From: an uncultured Succinatimonas sp.
GTDB taxonomy: Bacteria; Pseudomonadota; Gammaproteobacteria; Enterobacterales; Succinivibrionaceae
NCBI GenBank assembly: GCA_902465145.1
Contig: CABQMD010000016.1
Coordinates: 1 to 10,103, forward strand
Length of the DNA: 10,103 nt
Direction: 5' to 3'
Program-made: the position numbers and the translations under genes
Shown here: piece by piece, positions 1-6,582 of the stretch
Position numbering within the stretch: the first letter of the stretch is position 1
Layout of the letters: every line of letters starts with the position of its first letter
The notes under the pieces: generated by a model
Databases searched by the model: none
Told to the model about the DNA's origin: nothing
Seen by the model: the letters and a program-made list of their open reading frames with translations, nothing else

Positions 1-416
1 CGTTGCTAAAAAAAGGATTCGGATCAAAAACCTTGGAACACCGCCCGCTCTCCCGTACGCTTTTAGGAGCCGTCTGCATGATGCTCATAGGTTTGTTTTC
101 AGGTTCTCTGTCATCAGGAGCAGGCCTTTTTGCCACCTTAACCTTGGTAGGCGTATTCGGGCTCAATCTTAAAAGCGCCATTTTGCATACCATGGTATTC
201 GTTGCCACCATGTGGAACGCAGTAGGCGCAGTAACCATAGGCATGGTGGCCTCGATTCACTGGCAATGGGTTCCCACCATGATCATTGCCACGCTACTAG
301 GATCATATCTTGGGACTTCACTGCTCATAAAGATGCCGGTAAAGGGAGTAAAAGTGGTATTTTCCCTAGTAGCCATCTTAAGCGGCGTCACCTTGATTTA
401 CACCGCCTATCACTGA
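1..416 (+). CDS. TauE/SafE (TSUP) family membrane transporter, 3' end only
   Basis: C-terminal part of an integral membrane protein; the reading frame is open through base 3, so the gene starts outside the window. About 137 residues are visible. They contain a glycine-rich hydrophobic repeat (GLFSGSLSSGAGLFATLTLV) followed by three or four more hydrophobic helices, with a tryptophan-containing loop (IHWQWVPTM) and a closing helix near the C-terminus. This half-repeat, a G-x-x-x-G-rich helix then 'A..HT..' and 'GS.LGT.LL', is typical of the C-terminal half of TSUP proteins (sulfite exporter TauE/SafE family). These export or import small anions such as sulfite, sulfoacetate or other organosulfur compounds; the substrate cannot be told from this fragment. 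Its stop overlaps the stop of the convergent yjaG-like gene by 7 bases, with no terminator hairpin between them. Confidence 0.75.
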   Translation, partial: LLKKGFGSKTLEHRPLSRTLLGAVCMMLIGLFSGSLSSGAGLFATLTLVGVFGLNLKSAILHTMVFVATMWNAVGAVTIGMVASIHWQWVPTMIIATLLGSYLGTSLLIKMPVKGVKVVFSLVAILSGVTLIYTAYH

Positions 417-1024
417 TCCTCAGGATCGTCGGGCAAACCTATATTGCTGACTCCAAAAGGGACTGAGGCATTCAAAAGCTCTTTTATCTGCGCTGCTGAA
501 AAATTCTTTTGTCCGACGATTTTGCTTAAATTCAAAACCGCAGACGCAAGTTGTACCTGTACGGACGTTTCGTTTATCAGCAGTTCATTTGAAGAGGTCT
601 CGTCGTCACTCATGTCGGGATTTTCAACGGCTACGCGGGCGGCAGTTGCACTGATGCACAAATTTGCCGCCTCAAGAGCAGCGTCGTCGTTATCCTCTGC
701 AAAAGCTTCATAGCCAAGTTCCAATGTGGACACAGCATCGGCAGCCATTTCGGCGCCGAAAGATCCGTCGTCATCAGTACCGTCAAGCAAGCTCTTCAAT
801 TCTTCACGTCTTGCTGCAAAACCTTTTTCCGTGCCGCTCCCTTGTAATATCGAGCTTAAATAATCAAAACACTTGCAAAAAGACTGTTCCATTTCTTTCC
901 TTTTTTCATCAAGCGAACACCACAACAGAAAATTTGCTTTTTGTCTGCGGCACAAAGCCAGCGCAAAAAGCGCGGCAAATCTTCCCTTAAGAGATGAAAT
1001 GTTTTCCAACAGGTCTTTTTGCAT
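410..1024 (-). CDS. yjaG: YjaG-like DUF416 family protein
   Basis: Uncharacterised protein of the DUF416 family (E. coli YjaG, about 196 residues); no biochemical role is known to me. I place the start at the ATG at 1022-1024, giving 204 residues, because it has a GGTGGA ribosome site 7 nt upstream and matches family length. A longer frame reaches a TTG near 1096 but adds 24 residues not expected in the family. Family features visible: an N-terminal helix with F-A-A-L-F-A-L-A-L-C-R-R (about 16-27) and 'AN' just after, an acidic middle region ending in the YEAFAEDND segment, a small-residue helix (AANLCISATAARVAVE) and the C-terminal signature SNIGL (193-197). It is likely cytoplasmic, with no signal peptide or membrane segment. 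In E. coli yjaG lies in the same small region as rsd, which is 2 kb away here. The assignment rests on motif recall, not alignment. Confidence 0.75.
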   Translation of the reverse strand: MQKDLLENISSLKGRFAALFALALCRRQKANFLLWCSLDEKRKEMEQSFCKCFDYLSSILQGSGTEKGFAARREELKSLLDGTDDDGSFGAEMAADAVSTLELGYEAFAEDNDDAALEAANLCISATAARVAVENPDMSDDETSSNELLINETSVQVQLASAVLNLSKIVGQKNFSAAQIKELLNASVPFGVSNIGLPDDPEDQ

Positions 1025-1086
1025 TATTTTTTCCACCGTATTTTCAAGTTTTTTACTCTTGCTGCTCAAACAAACGATTTTAGTCC

Positions 1087-1115
1087 TTGCACTCAAAGTA
1101 TAAAGTTCCCATAAT
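1087..1115 (+). promoter_or_regulatory. Candidate sigma-70 promoter for mepM
   Basis: TTGCAC (1087-1092), a 17-nt spacer and CATAAT (1110-1115) form a plausible promoter. The -10 matches consensus at five of six bases, the -35 only at three. It lies in the divergent gap between the yjaG-like gene and mepM and would start transcripts about 105 nt before the chosen mepM ATG. I saw no equally good promoter for the yjaG-like gene in the opposite direction. Confidence 0.35.
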
Positions 1116-1228
1116 AAGGCACAGACAACTAAAAAAATTTGAATCTACTACCAAAACCTCCGCTGTCTTTTTTTTGGAGCACAAAAGGCAGTTGCGTGGG
1201 TCCTCAAGGACTCCGGGCTTTTTTGCAC

Positions 1229-2878
1229 ATGAAGACTTCCGAAGATTACATTTTTTGCGAACGTGCCGACAACACCTCGTGGCGTTTTCCCATTTCTAAA
1301 AAACACGTATGCGCCTGTGCAGTGACCTTGACTGCCGCAGCCGTATTGGCAGTATTCAGTCCTCATGAGGATCTGATATCCGTACAAAATTCACAACAAG
1401 AACAGGAATTTGATGAAAATTCCGATCTTGAGAACATTGGTGAGCAGGATCAAATCTCGGCAAACTCCGCAACCGTCAACCAATCTTTGTCAGAGCTTTT
1501 TGCCAGCAAACCGCAAGCCAATTTTCAAAGTTCAGGACAGGAAGCTACCGATAACTACGATGATACTCTGCCTGACAGCGCACTTGCCGATTCTGACGAC
1601 GTACTTGACAATCAGGTAAAAGATCTGGCCGCACGCGACAACGGCAACAAAGCTGAGGACGAGCTTAAATGGTTTGAAGAGGACGTACAAAAGGGCGACA
1701 CCATATCTTCGATCTTCTCGGATCTCAACATTCCCGCCTCGGTAACCATGGCTATTCTTGATAACAAGAAAGTAGCCGCCGAAGTCAATTCGCTTCAGCT
1801 TGGAGAACACCTATCTTTCCTGCTTGATGACAAAAGCAGGCTCATGGCCTTTGTGAAGCCTTTGGATAAGGATCGTCAGTTGCGTTTTTACCGTGATACG
1901 CCTGACAAAACCGATTTTGCTTATGTGATCGAGAAAAAAGGCTCTCATCTTAAAGACGGAGAGATCTTAGTTGCCGAAACCCCGGTAAAACCTGTTGCTA
2001 AACAGGAAACGGCAAAGCAAAGCGCCCAGAAGATCGCCGACGATTCCAAAACGGAGAAGAAGCTTTCGGCAAGAGAAAGTCGCGGACGTTTGGTAGTGGT
2101 TTCCATAGGCAAGGGCGAAACCTTTTCCACGGCAGCCAACAATGCCGGCATAAGCTATGCCGAGATCAACAAAATTCTGAACCTTTTCAAAGGTCGTATT
2201 CAATTCTCGCGCAATATACGCGCCGGGGACACCATGCGCGTACTGTTTACCGACTCAAAGGGTAAAGGCAAAATCAGCGCCGTGGAATTTTCCCTGCAAG
2301 GGCGCAAGGTATCCGCTTTTCTTAACAGTAAAGACGGAAAATATTACGATGAACACGGGCTTAACTCCACCGTATCCAATGCGTTCAGACGTTTCCCGTT
2401 CAATATCCGCGCCAAAGTTACTTCACCTTTCAATCCTTCAAGAAGACATCCGGTCACCAGAGTCATAAGACCTCATAACGGCGTAGACTTCGGCATGCCG
2501 GTAGGAACCCCGATCATTGCTCCGTCCGACGGAGTGGTAACCAAAGCTTCGTTTACGCGTTCTACCGGTTATTACATAGTATTAAGACACCGCGGAGCCT
2601 ACTCAACGGTCTACATGCATTTATCAAAGCTCGGAGTAAAAGTAGGACAGAACGTAAAGATGGGCAGCGTGATCGCCAGATCAGGAAACACCGGACTTTC
2701 CACAGGACCGCATCTGCATTATGAATTGCGCATTAACGGAAGACCGGTAAACGCCCTGCGCGTTAAATTAAGCGGCATGCAGGATCTGGGAGCCAGCACC
2801 GATCGCAAGCGTTTTGCCGCCAATATCAAAAACTACAAACGAGATCTTTATAACCAAAAACTCATTGCAAAACGCTAA
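1229..2878 (+). CDS. mepM: Murein DD-endopeptidase MepM-like (M23 metallopeptidase)
   Basis: Periplasmic, inner-membrane-anchored zinc peptidase that cuts D-Ala-mDAP cross-links of peptidoglycan so new strands can be inserted. From the ATG at 1229 the protein has 549 residues: a short cytoplasmic tail, one membrane anchor (about 26-43), a long acidic low-complexity linker (about 45-145), an OapA/LysM-like domain (about W148 on, with QKGDTISSIF), a second intermediate domain, and a C-terminal M23 domain. Zinc ligands are H416 and D420 (HNGVD) and H497; H495 of the HLH motif and H464 (YMHLSK) are the expected catalytic histidines. The 'SGNTG.STGPHLHYE' block and the tail closely resemble E. coli MepM (YebA, 440 residues); the extra length is mostly linker. 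The start is uncertain: AAGGA lies 18 nt before the ATG, and in-frame TTG (1223), GTG (1196, AAGG 7 nt upstream) and TTG (1139) codons precede it. All would only lengthen the cytoplasmic tail. Confidence 0.9.
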   Translation: MKTSEDYIFCERADNTSWRFPISKKHVCACAVTLTAAAVLAVFSPHEDLISVQNSQQEQEFDENSDLENIGEQDQISANSATVNQSLSELFASKPQANFQSSGQEATDNYDDTLPDSALADSDDVLDNQVKDLAARDNGNKAEDELKWFEEDVQKGDTISSIFSDLNIPASVTMAILDNKKVAAEVNSLQLGEHLSFLLDDKSRLMAFVKPLDKDRQLRFYRDTPDKTDFAYVIEKKGSHLKDGEILVAETPVKPVAKQETAKQSAQKIADDSKTEKKLSARESRGRLVVVSIGKGETFSTAANNAGISYAEINKILNLFKGRIQFSRNIRAGDTMRVLFTDSKGKGKISAVEFSLQGRKVSAFLNSKDGKYYDEHGLNSTVSNAFRRFPFNIRAKVTSPFNPSRRHPVTRVIRPHNGVDFGMPVGTPIIAPSDGVVTKASFTRSTGYYIVLRHRGAYSTVYMHLSKLGVKVGQNVKMGSVIARSGNTGLSTGPHLHYELRINGRPVNALRVKLSGMQDLGASTDRKRFAANIKNYKRDLYNQKLIAKR

Positions 2879-2913
2879 GTTGCTCGCATTTTAAAAAACA
2901 AGAAGTAGCTCTT

Positions 2914-2972
2914 TGCCTCCCGTCGCTTATTCAACGTGTTAAGGTGCTTTCAATTGATAGCTCCGGGAGGTA
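2914..2972 (+). promoter_or_regulatory. Leader with possible SD-masking hairpin before rsd
   Basis: CCTCCCG (2916-2922) is perfectly complementary to CGGGAGG (2964-2970), which contains the rsd Shine-Dalgarno GGGAGG. A U-A and a G-U pair extend the outer end (2914-2915 with 2971-2972). GCT/AGC (2925-2927 with 2959-2961) adds three pairs inside, past a 2x2 internal loop. The enclosed loop is about 31 nt. If transcribed as a whole, the leader could hide the ribosome site. Whether transcripts start upstream of 2914 is unknown; a weak promoter-like pair TTGCCT (2913-2918)/TGTTAA (2937-2942) would start inside the element and remove the left arm. Confidence 0.4.
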
Positions 2973-2975
2973 TTC

Positions 2976-3485
2976 ATGACGAAGCCAAATCTTTGCGGGT
3001 TCAACCTTTCATTACAGAAAGTTGACGATCGTTATGCCTGGATCAACAAAATGATCGATCTCAGGTTCTCTATAGGTGAACTCTTTTGCAAACTTTCGGA
3101 AAATAAAGTTCAGAAGGATACGGACGGCAACCTTAATAAACTTTGCGATGCTCTCCTAGATTACGTCTCAAAGGGACATTTTGAGATCTATCCTAAAATT
3201 TTGGAGCTGGTTGAAAACGCTTCAGGACGTTCTTTCTCCATTGCAAGACGCGCCATGCCCTTAATCGAACAAACTTCAGATTATCTCATGCGCTTTAACG
3301 ATTATTACAATGTAGGAGCTGACGAACTTGCCGCAATCCTCCCGAATTTGCACAAAGATCTTAAAGAGCTGAAAAAATGTCTGGAAAGCCGTTTTCGCAA
3401 TGAAGATCGTCTGATCATCGGACTTAAACTGGTACATGCAGCCGTTGAAACTCCGTCCGTCCGTCAGGCTTCAAATCACGGTTAG
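2976..3485 (+). CDS. rsd: Rsd/AlgQ family regulator of sigma-70
   Basis: Anti-sigma factor of the Rsd/AlgQ family. Rsd binds region 4 of the housekeeping sigma factor in slow-growing or stationary cells and frees core RNA polymerase for other sigma factors. The protein has 169 residues (E. coli Rsd 158), is predicted all-helical and cytoplasmic, and shows the two family blocks: LCDALLDYVSKGHFEIYPKI (56-75), matching E. coli 'FCQSLVDYLSAGHFSIY', and LESRFRNEDRLI (136-147), matching 'LEARFVLEDKLI'. The ATG has a strong GGGAGG site 5 nt upstream that may be masked by a leader hairpin. It follows mepM by 97 nt with no obvious terminator, so cotranscription is possible. Its last 15 bases overlap the end of the convergent radA gene. 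Confidence 0.88.
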   Translation: MTKPNLCGFNLSLQKVDDRYAWINKMIDLRFSIGELFCKLSENKVQKDTDGNLNKLCDALLDYVSKGHFEIYPKILELVENASGRSFSIARRAMPLIEQTSDYLMRFNDYYNVGADELAAILPNLHKDLKELKKCLESRFRNEDRLIIGLKLVHAAVETPSVRQASNHG

Positions 3486-4862
3486 AAGATCCGAAACTCT
3501 TTTGATTTTTACCACGTCAAGTCCTGCGATCGGGCGGGACGGTGCGTTGTCAAACGGAACTATAGCCTTCACAAATCCCTGCTTTACCGCCTCGTTAAGC
3601 CGCTCCTGCCCAGACGATACCGGCCTTACTTCTCCAGTCAGACCGATTTCGCCGAAGGCGATAACTCTTCTGTCTATAGGACGATTTTTATAAGACGAAA
3701 GCATAGCCAGAACCAGCGGTACGTCGGATGCAGTCTCCTCAACCCTTACCCCGCCTACTACGTTTACGAAAACGTCCTGATCGCCAAATTCAACTCCGGC
3801 ATGACGATGCAACACTGACAGCAACATGGCAAGACGATTCTGATCAGTTCCCAAAGACAAACGACGAGGATTTCCGTATTGCGATTCATCTACCAAGGCC
3901 TGCAATTCCACGAGCAAAGGCCTGGTTCCTTCCCAAATAACCATGGCAAGAGAGCCTGCCGCCACTTCTTCCTGACGATTTAAGAAAATGGCCGAAGGAT
4001 TGCGAACCTCGCGCAAACCATTGTCGGTCATGGCGAACACACCTATTTCATTGACAGCGCCGAAACGGTTCTTCTGACAACGCAAAGTACGAAAACGTTG
4101 ATCTGCACCTACCTCAAGAATTACCGAGCAATCTACACAATGCTCGAGGATCTTAGGACCTGCCAAAGTACCGTCTTTAGTAACATGACCTACGATGAAA
4201 ACCGCTATGCCGGTCTTTTTGGCAAACTGAGTTAAGGCAGCTGCACCTTCTCGCACCTGGGATACGGACCCGGGAGCAGATTCAATTCCCTGCACATGCG
4301 TAACCTGAATAGAATCGACTACCAATACTTCAGGTCTTTCGGATACTGCCAAAGCACAGATATTTTCGATGGATGTTTCCGCAGCTATGCGTACTGCAGA
4401 TACCGGCAAACCAAGTCTTGATGCTCTCAATGCCACCTGCTGTAACGATTCTTCTCCAGTTGCATACAGTACCCTGTGGGAAGATGAAAGCCTGCACACG
4501 GTTTGCAATAAAAGCGTGGATTTACCGGCTCCGGGGTTTCCTCCTATGAGTACCACCGATCCTTGAACTATGCCTCCGCCCAAAACCCGGTCGAATTCAG
4601 AATACCCAGAAGAAAGCCTAGGTCTGCTCTGAAGCGATATTTCAGACAGCAAAACTGCTCCCGTGCCGCTTTGCCCTGCAAAGCCAGAAAGCTTTAATGC
4701 AGCTCCCGCGGCTTTGGCTCCGGCAGAAGAGGCCTCACGTTCAGGACTTACCTTCTCCTCTTCTATGGTATTCCACGAACCGCACTCGCGACACTGGCCC
4801 TGCCAGCGCGCATAACGGGCACCGCAGTTTGAACATACATAAAAGTTTTTAGGTTTGGGCAT
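3471..4862 (-). CDS. radA: DNA repair/branch-migration protein RadA (Sms)
   Basis: RecA-related ATPase (463 residues, E. coli 460) that drives branch migration of recombination intermediates and takes part in repair and natural transformation; cytoplasmic. Domains in order: an N-terminal C4 zinc finger (C10, C13, C24, C27); a RecA-like ATPase with Walker A GGNPGAGKST (107-116), a Walker B strand ending VLVVDSIQ (179-186, D183) and the RadA-specific KNRFG motif (264-268); and a C-terminal Lon-protease-like domain (from about 280) of the kind that forms the hexamer platform. All key residues are intact. The ATG has AGGA 7 nt upstream. It is the last gene of the tatD-serB-radA operon, 23 nt after serB, as in E. 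coli where radA follows serB. No terminator hairpin is visible after its stop, which lies inside the convergent rsd. Confidence 0.97.
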   Translation of the reverse strand: MPKPKNFYVCSNCGARYARWQGQCRECGSWNTIEEEKVSPEREASSAGAKAAGAALKLSGFAGQSGTGAVLLSEISLQSRPRLSSGYSEFDRVLGGGIVQGSVVLIGGNPGAGKSTLLLQTVCRLSSSHRVLYATGEESLQQVALRASRLGLPVSAVRIAAETSIENICALAVSERPEVLVVDSIQVTHVQGIESAPGSVSQVREGAAALTQFAKKTGIAVFIVGHVTKDGTLAGPKILEHCVDCSVILEVGADQRFRTLRCQKNRFGAVNEIGVFAMTDNGLREVRNPSAIFLNRQEEVAAGSLAMVIWEGTRPLLVELQALVDESQYGNPRRLSLGTDQNRLAMLLSVLHRHAGVEFGDQDVFVNVVGGVRVEETASDVPLVLAMLSSYKNRPIDRRVIAFGEIGLTGEVRPVSSGQERLNEAVKQGFVKAIVPFDNAPSRPIAGLDVVKIKRVSDLLTVI

Positions 4863-4885
4863 AATAAAATCCTGAAAACTGATTT

Positions 4886-5782
4886 TTAGGAATTAAGCAT
4901 CAACAGCAAAGCCACTGCCGACAAAAAACTGCGACTTAAAACCTGCGGAGCCTGAGCCCTTACTTTGGGTTTGGCCCAATAAGCTATGCCAAGACCGCCT
5001 TCCTGCATCATCTTAAGATCATTGGCTCCGTCACCTATGACGATCACCTGTTCTTTCGGGATGGAATAGCACGCCATGATTTCAAGTACGCCGCGACGCT
5101 TGGCTTCGGCATCCACTATCTCTCCTGCAACCTCTCCGGTGAAACGACCGTCGGACACTGCCAGCGTATTGGCTTTGATGAGATCCAATCCGTATTTTTT
5201 ATCGATCACGTCGATAAGCTGGGTAAAACCGCCTGAACATACAGCTTTTTTCCATCCGGCCAAAGTCACTACTTCCATGAGTTCCTTCAGGCCCTCGGTC
5301 TCAGTCATGATCTTCTTTACCTCATCCAAGACCGAAACGCTACCGCCTTTTAGCATGGCCACGCGTCTTTTAAGCGAAGTGGCAAAATCAAGATTTCCGT
5401 GCATAGCCTCAGAGGTGATGGCCGCTACCTGCTCATATACCCCAAGACGACGGGCAATTTCGTCTATACCTTCGATTTGAACCGTGGTCATGTCCATGTC
5501 CATCACCAGTGCTCCAGGCTTTGCAAGCGAAGGCAGATGATCCATGATCATGACATCGCCGCCGCAGATATTTCCCGCCTCGGCATCGGCAATTATTTCC
5601 CGGCGTTTTTCCGGTAACATCTTCTCATCGCAGCAGCAAAGCATGCCGTTTGCTCCGAACTTGCAATCGTAATTTAAAACCTGAAGTTTAAGCCCATGAC
5701 GTTTGGCTGCGGTATTTTTTGCATCCTCGCCTCTGTAAGAAGGGTTCAATTTGCTCATAGCCGAGAAAAACAAATAAGTCAT
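4886..5782 (-). CDS. serB: Phosphoserine phosphatase SerB
   Basis: HAD-superfamily phosphatase catalysing the last step of serine biosynthesis, O-phosphoserine to serine plus phosphate. It has 298 residues (E. coli 322), the difference lying in a shorter N-terminal domain. Motif I is DMDMT (95-99): nucleophile D95 and acid/base D97 are present, but the residue before the threonine, serine in the usual DxDST of this family, is methionine. Other family elements are intact: the substrate-binding segment QIEGIDEIA (102-110), motif II S183 in SGGF, motif III K228 and motif IV GDGAND (250-255). A CCC cluster at 49-51 in the N-terminal domain is unusual. The ATG overlaps the tatD-like stop (ATGA) and has AAGGAG 8 nt upstream, inside the end of the preceding gene, so the two are probably translationally coupled. 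Confidence 0.93.
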   Translation of the reverse strand: MTYLFFSAMSKLNPSYRGEDAKNTAAKRHGLKLQVLNYDCKFGANGMLCCCDEKMLPEKRREIIADAEAGNICGGDVMIMDHLPSLAKPGALVMDMDMTTVQIEGIDEIARRLGVYEQVAAITSEAMHGNLDFATSLKRRVAMLKGGSVSVLDEVKKIMTETEGLKELMEVVTLAGWKKAVCSGGFTQLIDVIDKKYGLDLIKANTLAVSDGRFTGEVAGEIVDAEAKRRGVLEIMACYSIPKEQVIVIGDGANDLKMMQEGGLGIAYWAKPKVRAQAPQVLSRSFLSAVALLLMLNS

Positions 5783-6519
5783 GAGTTAACTCCTTTTAAG
5801 AAATGGTTCACATTTGCCTGAAGCTTGATGCAGGCCGCCTCAAAACTCAAGTCAAAAATTTCAGCGTAAACTTCTGCAAGTTTAATGATGAGTTCTGGAT
5901 CATAAGGACCTGAATGTACGTGATCATAATCGCTTTCCAAAATGATGCGATCAGGTCCTGCAAATTGTAGCGACGAAACCAGACGGCTTGATTTCTTTAA
6001 CAGATACCTGCCTACGCTTAAATACATGCCGCAATCAAGATAATCGCGTGCAAGTTCCTTGGAGAAAGTGAAATTGTGCACGGCCCCGCTTATTCCTTGT
6101 GAGCGGTAACGCCGCAACAGTCTTATCATCTCATCGTGAGCTTTATATACATGCAGATTTAAAGGCAGAGCATGACGACAGGCAAACTCTATTTCACCTG
6201 ATAAAAGATGTACCTGATCGCCTATATTAAGAGACGGACTCTCGGTATCCAAACCGCATTCGCCAAAACCTGACACCTGATAAATACTAAGCAGACGCTC
6301 AAACTTATCTTCTGGGAATTCTCTGTTTTCAGCCATCCAGGGATGGATGCCGATCATGGCTTTATACCCTTGTGCCTTGGCAAACTCAAGGTTGCGCACA
6401 CTATCATCTAGCGAGCAGGAAACGCCGATTAAAGAGATCCCGTGCGCATAAGCCGCCTCACATATTTCATCAGGACCCGGGTATAAGCTTACGTGGACAT
6501 GGCAGTCGGTAAGTTGCAT
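5779..6519 (-). CDS. TatD family metal-dependent hydrolase, divergent
   Basis: Amidohydrolase-fold protein of 246 residues related to E. coli TatD/YcfH/YjjV; family members have been reported as metal-dependent DNases, but the substrate here is unknown. Metal-site residues visible: HVH (H7, H9), GIHPW (57-61), GECGLD (86-91, bridging E87), H123, H148 and ESD (195-197, D197). Two signatures depart from the family norm: the usual 'HCFSG' is HNFTF (148-152) and 'ETD' is ESD. The ATG directly precedes the expected QLTDCHVH opening, so the start is secure although no clear SD is seen upstream. It is the first gene of the tatD-serB-radA operon, 63 nt after prfC and just beyond a terminator. E. coli yjjV, a TatD paralogue, also lies in the serB region, so it may be the counterpart, but I cannot choose among paralogues by eye. 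Confidence 0.85.
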   Translation of the reverse strand: MQLTDCHVHVSLYPGPDEICEAAYAHGISLIGVSCSLDDSVRNLEFAKAQGYKAMIGIHPWMAENREFPEDKFERLLSIYQVSGFGECGLDTESPSLNIGDQVHLLSGEIEFACRHALPLNLHVYKAHDEMIRLLRRYRSQGISGAVHNFTFSKELARDYLDCGMYLSVGRYLLKKSSRLVSSLQFAGPDRIILESDYDHVHSGPYDPELIIKLAEVYAEIFDLSFEAACIKLQANVNHFLKGVNS

Positions 6520-6536
6520 TTTATTTTAATAACAGC

Positions 6537-6569
6537 AAAAACTCGTTCCCCGGCTTAAAGCCGGGGAAC
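6537..6569 (-). terminator. Rho-independent terminator after prfC
   Basis: A perfect 12-bp inverted repeat, GTTCCCCGGCTT / AAGCCGGGGAAC with one central base (6545-6569), is followed on the minus strand by GAG and then TTTTT. The effective hairpin has a G+C-rich stem and a 3-5 nt loop. It lies 14 nt past the prfC stop and 25 nt before the tatD-like start, so it separates prfC from the next operon or attenuates read-through. The short T run (five) suggests incomplete termination. Confidence 0.75.
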
Positions 6570-6582
6570 TTAAGAAAAAACT

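Noticed and set aside
1025..1096. Upstream TTG start for the yjaG-like gene adding 24 residues
   Set aside because: The internal ATG has a good ribosome site and gives the family's usual length.
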